A stretch of DNA of 8,450 bases, taken from contig CALFXE010000009.1 of the NCBI GenBank assembly GCA_937927845.1, positions 1 through 8,450 of the forward strand, given 5' to 3'. Both the position numbers and the translations under genes were made by a program. Positions 1 through 5,015 of the stretch are shown one piece after another (positions within the stretch are counted from its first letter, which is position 1; each line of letters starts with the position of its first letter). The notes beneath the pieces were generated by a model. It was not told the origin of the DNA. It ran no database searches and saw only the letters and a list, made by a program, of their open reading frames with translations. Origin of the DNA: an uncultured Paludibacter sp. Lineage in GTDB: Bacteria; Bacteroidota; Bacteroidia; Bacteroidales; Paludibacteraceae.

Positions 1-554
1 AATCCCCGCGGCTTTATTTGTGCTAATCCTGATTCAACGGATTCCTTAGCCACATCCACCAGTTTCTTTTTTTCAGGACTTACATTTCCGATACAAAACA
101 TTCTTGATGAATCCGAAAAAAATCCATTATATATTGTAGAAACATCAATATTTATAATATCGCCATCTTTCAGCAACATATCACTTGATGGTATGCCGTG
201 GCATACTTGATCATTGATTGATGTACATACACTTTTAGTGAAGCCTTCAAAATTTAGTGTTGCCGGGATTCCGCCAAAGGCCACCGTTTTTTCATAAATC
301 AAAAGATTAATTTGCTCTGTTGACATTCCTATATGCAGCTGTTCAGCTATGAAATCTAAAACTGCTATATTGATTTTCCCACTTTCCCTAATCCCAATAA
401 TTTGTTCCGGGTTTTTTATAATTTTTCTGGATGGAATAATACAACCCTGAGTTTTGTACCATGATAGCTTTTCATCAAAAGACTCATGACATTTTTTATA
501 CTTAATTCCGCTTCCACACCAGCATAAATCATTGCGTCCAACTTTTTTTAACAT
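1..554 (-). CDS. map: Type I methionine aminopeptidase with N-terminal SEC-C zinc motif (partial, C-terminus beyond window edge)
   Basis: This enzyme removes the initiator methionine from new proteins in the cytoplasm, using a two-metal site. The visible 184 residues begin with a SEC-C motif (C11-W-C13-G-S-G, then K-Y-K-K-C22-H23), a zinc-binding, possibly ribosome-directing extension. The catalytic 'pita-bread' domain follows. H119 (in VCHGIPS), D137 (in NIDVS) and D148 (in FFSDSS) have exactly the spacing of E. coli H79, D97 and D108, offset by 40 residues, so three metal or substrate ligands are present. The remaining ligands (H171, E204, E235 in E. coli) lie beyond position 1. The start is the ATG at 552-554, preceded by AAGGAGT at 561-567. 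The gene lies 31 bp after the AraC-type regulator and is probably co-transcribed with it. The usual YHGD run before the second aspartate reads FFSD here, a conservative departure. The identification is secure; the extension is typical of clostridial copies. Confidence 0.93.
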   Translation of the reverse strand, partial: MLKKVGRNDLCWCGSGIKYKKCHESFDEKLSWYKTQGCIIPSRKIIKNPEQIIGIRESGKINIAVLDFIAEQLHIGMSTEQINLLIYEKTVAFGGIPATLNFEGFTKSVCTSINDQVCHGIPSSDMLLKDGDIINIDVSTIYNGFFSDSSRMFCIGNVSPEKKKLVDVAKESVESGLAQIKPRG

Positions 555-585
555 TAAAACACTCCTTATATTTACTGCAGAGTAT

Positions 586-951
586 TCAAGAGTCTATTTC
601 TATTTGGGCTTTATCAAAAATTAAGATTTCCGGCAGCAATTTACGATACTGAGAAGGAGTATAACCATAAGCACGCACAAAAGCCCTTGTAAATGCTTCA
701 TGTGATGAAAACCCATACTGTATAGCAATGTCAATAATTCGATACTTAGTTTTCTGCAGCGCCACCGATGCCATACTAAGTTGTCGCTTCTGAATATAAT
801 CTTTGAATGAAATACCGACATATTCGTGGAACTTAGTAGAGCAATAACAAGGTGAATACCCTACAAAATCGGACATTTCTTCCAAAGTTGGACATTCTCC
901 TAAATTTTCTTCAACCCAATCTACCATATTTTCAATTGTTTTAATAGACAA
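586..951 (-). CDS. Stand-alone AraC/XylS-type DNA-binding regulator (121 aa)
   Basis: The protein is a bare AraC-family DNA-binding domain, the size of MarA or SoxS, with no sensory or GyrI-like effector domain attached. The first helix-turn-helix lies at about residues 22-46 (TLEEMSDFVGYSPCYCSTKF). The second lies at about 71-104 and ends in the family signature, with GFSSHEAFTRAF and then GYTPSQYR. The start is a TTG at 949-951, chosen because AAGGAGTG sits 9 bases upstream; the next ATG (residue 9) would cut into the first helix and lacks such a site. It reads toward map, 31 bp away, and the two probably share a transcript. The target is unknown. Nearby acetyltransferase and nitroreductase genes would suit a MarA/SoxS-like stress role, but that is inference. 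A C-terminal effector domain may have been lost, since many clostridial relatives carry one. Confidence 0.9.
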   Translation of the reverse strand: MSIKTIENMVDWVEENLGECPTLEEMSDFVGYSPCYCSTKFHEYVGISFKDYIQKRQLSMASVALQKTKYRIIDIAIQYGFSSHEAFTRAFVRAYGYTPSQYRKLLPEILIFDKAQIEIDS

Positions 952-984
952 TTCTGTTCACTCCTTGCCGATATTATATCTTCT

Positions 985-1015
985 TTTATATTTCAAAACT
1001 TGATTACAGTTTCAA
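985..1015 (-). promoter_or_regulatory. Possible sigma-A promoter for the araC-type gene and map
   Basis: On the minus strand TTGAAA (1010-1015) and TATAAA (985-990) lie 19 bases apart, and transcription would begin about 978, just before the ribosome site at 961-968. The spacer is long and the region is so AT-rich that chance matches are common. A second TATAAT further down is too close to the ribosome site to serve. Confidence 0.25.
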
Positions 1016-1062
1016 TTTTTATAATATTATATCACCCATCATTCAGTAAGTCATCAATATCA

Positions 1063-1197
1063 TCATATGTTTAAGTTATTATGAAAGTTGCTGTAAATAT
1101 AAAAAATATTCAAATGAAAATAGTCCATTTCCGTCAATGGATTTCCCTCTGAATCTCCTACATAAAAACTTTTAGTTCCTTTTTTAACTTCTGCAAT
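1063..1197 (-). pseudogene. Broken N-terminal part of a small YjdJ-type GNAT acetyltransferase
   Basis: Reading from 1197 downward gives I-A-E-V-K-K-G-T-K-S-F-Y-V-G-D-S-E-G-N-P and then LTEM. This resembles the opening of the roughly 90-residue YjdJ/COG2388 GNAT proteins (KKG, a spacer, FY-GD, E-NP). A strong ribosome site, GGAGGAGTT (1201-1209 region), stands just upstream, but the codon where the initiator ATG should be is ATT (1195-1197). After about 24 residues the similarity is lost and a TGA at 1063-1065 ends the frame, so the acetyl-CoA-binding part is missing. The gene is therefore dead in two ways: a mutated start and a lost 3' half. It lies downstream of the nitroreductase on the same strand. 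Recognition rests on a short match made from memory; a very short non-AUG-started peptide is the alternative. Confidence 0.5.
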
Positions 1198-1243
1198 GAT
1201 AACTCCTCCAAATCTATTGTTATATAATCATATTATCAGCAAC

Positions 1244-1816
1244 TTATCTTACTATTTTAACTCTATTTGAAATATCCTCTTTTGCTTTTTCATCCGGGTG
1301 AGATCCGATTCCACCAAAAGGCATTTGTGCATTTAGAACATAGTTCTCTGGAAGATCAAACATTTCTCTAACCATCTTATCTATGACTGGATTATAATGT
1401 TGGAGTGAAGCACCTATTCCTAACTCTTTTAATCCACTCCAGATACTTAATTGAAGCATTCCGGATGACTGATTAGCCCAACCGGGAAATCTATCTGCAT
1501 ATATTGTGAATTGATTTTGAAGATTTTTGACAATATCCTCATCATAGAAATAAAGGATTGTTCCATAACCATTTTTAAAACTATCAATTTTCTCTCTTGG
1601 AACCTTGCCTTCAAATACATCATAAATATTATCCCATAATTGATCTTGTTTTTCTCCTGTTGCGACTATAACCCTTGAACTCTTCATATTAAAAGCATCC
1701 GGAACTAATTCTGTAGCTTTTTCTACTAAATCAAATACTTTTACTTCCTCCACCGGTAAATCTCTATTAATATCGTAATATGTTCTTCTTTCTTTTAATG
1801 ATTCTAAAATTTTCAT
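1244..1816 (-). CDS. Nitroreductase-family oxidoreductase, Hbn1/Frm2-like (190 aa)
   Basis: This is a flavin-dependent nitroreductase-fold protein, probably an FMN-binding cytoplasmic homodimer that reduces nitro compounds or quinones with NAD(P)H. The N-terminal LKERRTYY (residues 7-14) is the arginine-rich FMN-phosphate site. AFNMKSSR (41-48) follows the usual A-P-S-A-F-N-x-Q-S-x-R pattern. Q102 to L121 (YADRFPGWANQSSGML), GIGASLQHYNP (133-143) and AQMPFGGI (163-170) are hallmarks of the subgroup that includes yeast Hbn1/Frm2 and bacterial YdgI-like proteins, rather than NfsB. The length is normal and no key residue appears missing. The ATG at 1814-1816 follows GGAGAG at 1825-1830. An inverted repeat at 2070-2096, about 250 bp upstream, could be an operator, but a small disrupted ORF lies between. 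The substrate cannot be told from sequence. Confidence 0.92.
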   Translation of the reverse strand: MKILESLKERRTYYDINRDLPVEEVKVFDLVEKATELVPDAFNMKSSRVIVATGEKQDQLWDNIYDVFEGKVPREKIDSFKNGYGTILYFYDEDIVKNLQNQFTIYADRFPGWANQSSGMLQLSIWSGLKELGIGASLQHYNPVIDKMVREMFDLPENYVLNAQMPFGGIGSHPDEKAKEDISNRVKIVR

Positions 1817-1923
1817 AATCTTTACTCTCCATTTTCATAAATTTTTTAAATTTTTTATTATTTTTCTTTAAAAAGCTTATCCCTCAATTCCCTAAATGCC
1901 ATATCCATGTATTAAAAATCCCT

Positions 1924-2055
1924 CTATATTTCTTCAGGATTTATACTATCAAAGGAGTCTGACATTAAAATGGGATCACAGGTTTCAACTGTAGTATTTC
2001 CCAAAACTCTAACTAAATTACTCCTGCTCCAACTATCAACTTGTCCAATATTCAA
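1924..2055 (-). CDS. Possible 43-residue small ORF or gene remnant, unknown
   Basis: A TTG start at 2053-2055 follows AGGAAG (2064-2069) at a spacing of 8, just downstream of the inverted repeat at 2070-2096. The product runs from MNIGQVDSWSRSN to SFDSINPEEI and ends at TAG 1924-1926. I do not recognise it. It shows no membrane segment or signal peptide. The repeat copy at 1955-1973 lies inside it. It may be the surviving piece of a larger gene whose tail (FRELRDKLFKEK, about 1857-1892) lies further down the same strand after stop codons. The acceptable ribosome site and placement next to a dyad are its only support. Confidence 0.28.
   Translation of the reverse strand: MNIGQVDSWSRSNLVRVLGNTTVETCDPILMSDSFDSINPEEI
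1955..1973 (+). repeat. 19-bp imperfect direct repeat, copy 1
   Basis: GAGTCTGACATTAAAATGG matches the copy at 2237-2255 at 18 of 19 positions. Similarity continues weakly on both sides if small gaps are allowed: copy 1 continues to a CACAGG and copy 2 to an AACAGG. The copies start 282 bp apart. No function is evident. Confidence 0.6.
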
Positions 2056-2069
2056 AATAGCAACTTCCT

Positions 2070-2096
2070 ATTTACCTTTGTATATAATAGGTAAAT
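2070..2096. promoter_or_regulatory. Inverted repeat, possible operator with TATAAT between the arms
   Basis: The arms ATTTACCT (2070-2077) and AGGTAAAT (2089-2096) are perfectly complementary with an 11-base spacer. The spacer contains TATATAAT, giving a plus-strand -10 match (TATAAT 2083-2088) and a minus-strand TATTATA. A symmetric site overlapping a -10 element is the usual form of a repressor operator, for example of HxlR or TetR type. No convincing -35 is seen on either strand and no such regulator is encoded in the window. Confidence 0.4.
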
Positions 2097-2219
2097 TGCA
2101 ATAAAAACGAAGGAACAATAACGTTTCTTTGTTTTTCGGCTTATAGCTGACAGGCGGGCGGTCTAAGAAAGGTGTATTCGTGGTAGTCATGTTCATTTAT
2201 GAGAAAAATGAATTATCAC

Positions 2220-2253
2220 TTGACAATAACATTAAAGAGTCTGTCATTAAAAT
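2220..2253 (+). promoter_or_regulatory. Possible promoter of the YjaB-like acetyltransferase gene
   Basis: A perfect TTGACA occurs at 2220-2225. The best -10 candidates, CATTAA (2245-2250, spacing 19) and TAAAAT (2248-2253, spacing 22), are poor or badly spaced. A 19-base spacer could indicate dependence on a MerR-type activator, but this is weak. Repeat copy 2 (2237-2255) covers the -10 region. Confidence 0.25.
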
Positions 2254-2255
2254 GG
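2237..2255 (+). repeat. 19-bp imperfect direct repeat, copy 2
   Basis: GAGTCTGTCATTAAAATGG is the second copy of the repeat at 1955-1973 and differs at one position. It lies about 50 bp before the start of the acetyltransferase gene. Confidence 0.6.
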
Positions 2256-2302
2256 AGAACTGATAAACAGGATTACAAATTTGAATTTTTGGAGGCATAA
2301 AT

Positions 2303-2746
2303 ATGAGAATAATAGAAGTTGAAGAAAGAACGCCATTACTAATAGACCAGCTAACGGAATTATGGGAAAAGTCTGTAAAGGCGACACATCTGTTTTTATC
2401 AGATAGCGAAATAGAAGATATTAAAAAATATGTCCCACAAGCACTAAATGGTATCGCTCATTTGATTGTTACTGAGAGTGATAGCAAATACCATGTTGCT
2501 TTTATGGGAGTGAAACAACAAAAACTTGAAATGCTGTTTATCACACCCGAAGAAAGAGGGAATGGTTTAGGGAAAAGGTTAATTCAATACGGGATTGACA
2601 ATTACTCAATCAAAGAATTAGCTGTTAATGAACAAAATCCCCTTGCAAAAGGTTTTTATGAACATATGGGCTTTCAAGTCTATAAAAGGACAGACCACGA
2701 TGAGCAAGGTAAACCGTATCCACTTTTATACATGAGATTGAACTAA
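2303..2746 (+). CDS. GNAT-family N-acetyltransferase, YjaB-like (147 aa)
   Basis: This cytoplasmic acetyl-CoA-dependent acetyltransferase is full length for its group. The N-terminal WEKSVKATHLFLS (residues 21-33) matches the W-x-x-S-V-x-A-T-H-x-F-L pattern of E. coli YjaB and relatives. The acetyl-CoA pyrophosphate loop, R85-G-N-G-L-G90, follows strand LEMLFITPEE (75-84). VNEQNPLAKGFYEHMGF (108-124) and the closing GKPYPLLYMRL (136-146) complete the family signature. The ATG follows GGAGG (2291-2295) with 7 bases between. The acceptor is unknown; YjaB relatives are poorly characterised and several GNATs of this size act on antibiotics or amines, so a detoxifying role is only a guess. It stands alone on the plus strand with decayed DNA on both sides, which fits acquisition as accessory cargo. 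Confidence 0.92.
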   Translation: MRIIEVEERTPLLIDQLTELWEKSVKATHLFLSDSEIEDIKKYVPQALNGIAHLIVTESDSKYHVAFMGVKQQKLEMLFITPEERGNGLGKRLIQYGIDNYSIKELAVNEQNPLAKGFYEHMGFQVYKRTDHDEQGKPYPLLYMRLN

Positions 2747-3098
2747 CAATTCCAGTTTTTTTAAATTATCAAAGAGCCAGACGCACAGACGCAGAGCCGG
2801 TAACACGCAAGACTTTTGGCAAACTTTGATAAAGTCTATGACAAAATTAATGATGAAGAGAAAAAATACTACATTGCTTTCTACATCTTGGCAAAAATTA
2901 TATTGATAACTCAATTGTCAAGCTTTCAAAGAACACATCGTAATAAAGCTGTCAATAGTATATTATTTTGAATATAAAAATGAAATAAAATGGCATACTG
3001 ATTAATCATCATATTATCATCAAATAAAAGAAGCTTATAGTCACTCGGATAATACGATATACCCATGTACATTTCTGAAAAGTTTTAAAATGAAATGA
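2747..3098. other. Gene-poor stretch with a recombinase-like remnant
   Basis: Apart from the recombinase-like fragment at 2804-2896 I see no gene. A GC-rich patch at about 2773-2812 contains a tandem AGACGCA/AGACGCA and stands out from the surrounding AT-rich DNA. No convincing terminator follows the acetyltransferase gene; the run of seven T at about 2755 is preceded only by a 4-bp stem. The part from 2900 to 3098 appears non-coding, with short open frames of no recognisable content. Confidence 0.5.
2804..2896 (+). pseudogene. Fragment resembling the C-terminal end of a large serine recombinase
   Basis: The frame after TAA at 2801-2803 reads ARLLANFDKVYDKINDEEKK and then YYIAF. This resembles the helical tail of large serine recombinases (TnpX-like resolvase/integrases), where a (N/H)FDK-hydrophobic-YDKM/INDEEKK segment precedes a short strand of type IEIYPE. 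Here the expected I-x-L/I-YP strand is replaced by ILAKIILITQL, so the similarity stops at about 2890. There is no start codon or ribosome site and an in-frame stop lies directly upstream, so it can only be a remnant. Such genes carry transposons and phage-like islands in clostridia, which would fit the accessory content around it. The match is short and made from memory. Confidence 0.42.
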
Positions 3099-3127
3099 TT
3101 GAATTTAGTCATAAAAAATGTTATGCT
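3099..3127 (+). promoter_or_regulatory. Candidate extended -10 promoter of the ABC-F gene
   Basis: TTGAAT (3099-3104) and TATGCT (3122-3127) are separated by exactly 17 bases, with TGT directly before the -10, giving the extended TGn form. Transcription from about 3134 would give a leader of roughly 115 nucleotides containing the small ORFs and hairpin described below. A TATAAT at 3161-3166 is an alternative -10, but it has no -35 at a proper distance. Confidence 0.45.
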
Positions 3128-3164
3128 ACCCGAGGTAAACAAAAAACATCATAACTGCATTATA

Positions 3165-3203
3165 ATGAATTGCAAAATTGCAATTGGGAAGGTTATATAT
3201 TGA
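3165..3203 (+). CDS. Possible 12-codon upstream leader ORF
   Basis: ATG at 3165-3167 begins MNCKIAIGKVIY, ending at TGA 3201-3203, which overlaps the TTG start of the next leader ORF (TTGA). There is no clear ribosome site before it. An inverted repeat AATTGC/GCAATT (3168-3173 and 3180-3185) lies within it. It is listed because the stop-start overlap would allow translational coupling to the next ORF. Confidence 0.2.
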   Translation: MNCKIAIGKVIY

Positions 3204-3247
3204 AGAACTTATTTTTTAGTTCTTTTTTAGGTGATAAAGAAAGGTAA
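3200..3247 (+). CDS. Probable regulatory leader peptide of the ABC-F gene (15 aa)
   Basis: GGGAAGG (3186-3192) is followed after 7 bases by TTG at 3200-3202, and the frame reads MKNLFFSSFLGDKER with TAA at 3245-3247, four bases before the ABC-F ATG. Both arms of the hairpin at 3203-3224 lie inside its first eight codons. A ribosome translating or stalled here would therefore open the hairpin, and its last codons (GAA AGG) form the ribosome site of the resistance gene. This is the layout of leader-controlled ABC-F and erm genes, in which a drug-stalled ribosome prevents termination. The peptide itself matches none that I know. It could be a chance ORF, but position, ribosome site and overlap all agree. 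Confidence 0.45.
   Translation: MKNLFFSSFLGDKER
3203..3228 (+). terminator. Attenuator-like hairpin with T-run just before the ABC-F gene
   Basis: AAGAACT (3203-3209) pairs perfectly with AGTTCTT (3218-3224) around an 8-base loop and runs directly into further T residues to 3228. The stem has only two G-C pairs and is weak, but the following T-run and the place, 23 bases before the ATG, are those of a transcription attenuator. It also lies wholly inside the small leader ORF. Confidence 0.45.
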
Positions 3248-3251
3248 TAAT

Positions 3252-5015
3252 ATGATAAAAGTTGAAAATTTGTCCTACTCATTTCCACAAAAAAATCTAT
3301 ATAATAAGATTTCATTTACATTAGAAGATGGTCAACATTGTGCTTTTATAGGTACAAGTGGAAGTGGAAAAAGCACACTGATAAATATAATTATGGATCC
3401 AGAAAAATATATGTTTGATGGTAAGTTAGAGATAGACCCAAATTGTAGAATTGGGTATGTAAGCCAATTCTCACAATTAGACAAACCAAAAGAAACTACT
3501 GTTTTTGAATATATAAGCGAAAAATTTATTAAGCTGCAAAATGAAATAACCTCCATTTGTGCTGAAATGGAAACATCTTCGGATATAGATACTTTACTGG
3601 AAAAGTACCAACAAGCTCAAGACGCGTTTGATGCAATTAACGGCGATGAATTTGAAAGCAACATTAATAAAAAACTAAATCTTGCAGACTTAAGTAATCA
3701 TAAGGGTCTAATGATATCTGAGCTAAGTGGTGGCGAATTTAAACTTGTTCAAGTTATTAAGGAAATGCTTAATCGTCCTGACTTAATAATTATGGATGAA
3801 CCCGATGTGTTTTTAGACTTTGAAAATATTAATTCGCTTAAAAACCTAATTAATTCTCACAAAGAAACAATTTTAGTTATTACTCACAACAGATATCTAT
3901 TGAATCATTGTTTTAATAAAATTTTACACCTTGAAAACATGGAACTCCAGGAATTCGACGGAACATATATTGATTATAACTTCTCATTACTGCAAGCTAA
4001 AATTGAGTTACAAGAGCTTGCTGCTGCCGATGATGAAGAAATCAAGAGAAACGAGATTTTAATTAATAAATTAAGATTTCTTGCAACTGAAGTTGCTGAT
4101 GCATCTAAAGGAAGAGCTCTAAAAGCCAGAGTTAAAATTCAACAAAGATTAATGGAACGTAGGATTAAAACGCCATTCGTAGATATTAAACAGCCAAATA
4201 TCAGTTTAGCTACTGATAATAAAATCGAAGAAACCATTGCTTTAAAAGTTAATGATTACAGTGTTTCCTTTGACGAGATACTATTAGAAAATGTTAACTT
4301 TGAGATTAAATCTACTGATAAAGTAGCTCTTATTGGCCCAAACGGTACAGGAAAAACAACTTTATTAAAAGACATCTATAAAAATGATCATGATTCCATT
4401 GAAATAAATGGTGACGTTAAAGTTGCTTATTTATCTCAAAATCAAGGAGAAATACTAAACGAAAGAAATACAATACTTGAAGAGTTTGCAGATGTTGGAT
4501 TTGAAACTTATCAAGAAATTAAATCATATCTTTCAAATTATTGTTTTAATGAAAAACTCGTTAATCAAAAGATAGGATCTTTATCTGGTGGAGAAAAAAA
4601 CATACTGCAATTGGCTAACGTTTCAGCTAGTAACGCGAGTATGTTGCTACTCGATGAACCTACAAGCCATTTGGACACCTATTCACAAATAGCACTTGAA
4701 AAGGCCATAGAAAACTATAACGGCGCAATTTTAATGATTTCTCATGATTACAATTTTATAGTAAATTGTATGGATTATGTTTTAATCATTGAAGATAAGA
4801 CAATTAGAAAAATGAGTATGCGGAAATTCAGACAGATGATTTATGCCAAGCATTTTGATAAAGACTATTTAGAAATTGAGCAAAAGAAAAAATCCGTTGA
4901 AACAGAAATAGCATTAGCTTTAAAAAGTACTGATTTTGAGCTTGCGAAAACTTTATCTAAAAAATTAGAAGAACTAATTAATTGGAGGAATGCTCATGAA
5001 CATGAAGAAGATTAG
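3252..5015 (+). CDS. ABC-F ribosome-protection ATPase, antibiotic-resistance type (CplR/Lsa/Vga-like, 587 aa)
   Basis: This soluble protein has two ATPase domains and no membrane segment. Resistance members of the family bind the ribosomal E site and push drugs (lincosamides, pleuromutilins, streptogramin A) from the peptidyl-transferase centre. Domain 1 has Walker A GTSGSGKST (34-42), signature LSGGE (158-162), Walker B LIIMDEP (178-184) and H212. The interdomain linker lies at about 245-325 (ASKGRALKARVKIQQRLMER, 284-303). Domain 2 has GPNGTGKTT (362-370), LSGGE (444-448), LLLDEPTSHLD (465-475) and H498, then a charged helical tail. Both catalytic glutamates (E183, E469) are present. In domain 1 the usual PTNHLD reads PDVFLD, as I recall from resistance-type members. 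The ATG at 3252 is preferred over the in-frame GTG at 3231 because GAAAGG stands 8 bases before it. The leader suggests attenuation. The final residues (about NWRNAHEHEED) are read through an IS66 tnpA start. The drug range cannot be read from sequence. Confidence 0.9.
   Translation: MIKVENLSYSFPQKNLYNKISFTLEDGQHCAFIGTSGSGKSTLINIIMDPEKYMFDGKLEIDPNCRIGYVSQFSQLDKPKETTVFEYISEKFIKLQNEITSICAEMETSSDIDTLLEKYQQAQDAFDAINGDEFESNINKKLNLADLSNHKGLMISELSGGEFKLVQVIKEMLNRPDLIIMDEPDVFLDFENINSLKNLINSHKETILVITHNRYLLNHCFNKILHLENMELQEFDGTYIDYNFSLLQAKIELQELAAADDEEIKRNEILINKLRFLATEVADASKGRALKARVKIQQRLMERRIKTPFVDIKQPNISLATDNKIEETIALKVNDYSVSFDEILLENVNFEIKSTDKVALIGPNGTGKTTLLKDIYKNDHDSIEINGDVKVAYLSQNQGEILNERNTILEEFADVGFETYQEIKSYLSNYCFNEKLVNQKIGSLSGGEKNILQLANVSASNASMLLLDEPTSHLDTYSQIALEKAIENYNGAILMISHDYNFIVNCMDYVLIIEDKTIRKMSMRKFRQMIYAKHFDKDYLEIEQKKKSVETEIALALKSTDFELAKTLSKKLEELINWRNAHEHEED

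Larger units (their letters stand above)
1817..2302. other. Intergenic stretch with possible decayed material and regulatory repeats
   Basis: No intact gene of normal size is seen on either strand. The stretch contains a short possible ORF on the minus strand (1924-2055), an 8-bp inverted repeat at 2070-2096, a weak AT-rich hairpin at about 2104-2135, and two copies of a 19-bp repeat. At about 2140-2185 there is a short patch clearly richer in G than its surroundings. On the minus strand a further short run (about 1855-1905, ending FRELRDKLFKEK) looks coding in composition but is separated by stop codons from the ORF above it. Together these suggest a decayed gene upstream of the nitroreductase. 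Confidence 0.5.

Noticed and set aside
621..821. 66-residue minus-strand open frame
   Set aside because: It lies wholly inside the AraC-type gene in another frame, has no ribosome site and no family-like content.
2104..2135. AAAACGAAGGAAC / CGTTTCTTTGTTTT hairpin as a terminator
   Set aside because: The stem needs several mismatches or G-U pairs and is almost all A-T; no gene ends close by on the plus strand.
2200..2303. Plus-strand short ORFs (for example from ATG 2200) as a leader peptide of the YjaB-like gene
   Set aside because: No ribosome site precedes them and no hairpin with a T-run separates them from the gene.
2726..2914. 62-residue minus-strand open frame
   Set aside because: It is antisense to the end of the acetyltransferase gene and to the recombinase-like fragment, whose plus-strand reading is more protein-like; no ribosome site is seen.
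2948..3082. Minus-strand frame of about 45 residues beginning MYMGISYYPSDYK
   Set aside because: It has no ribosome site, no recognisable homology and a composition expected of AT-rich spacer DNA.
3231..3251. In-frame GTG as an earlier start of the ABC-F protein
   Set aside because: It is preceded by T-rich hairpin sequence without a ribosome site, whereas ATG at 3252 has GAAAGG at proper spacing and begins the family-typical MIKVENLSYSF.
3332..3556. 74-residue minus-strand open frame
   Set aside because: It is antisense to the first ATPase domain of the ABC-F gene and reflects that gene's codon pattern.
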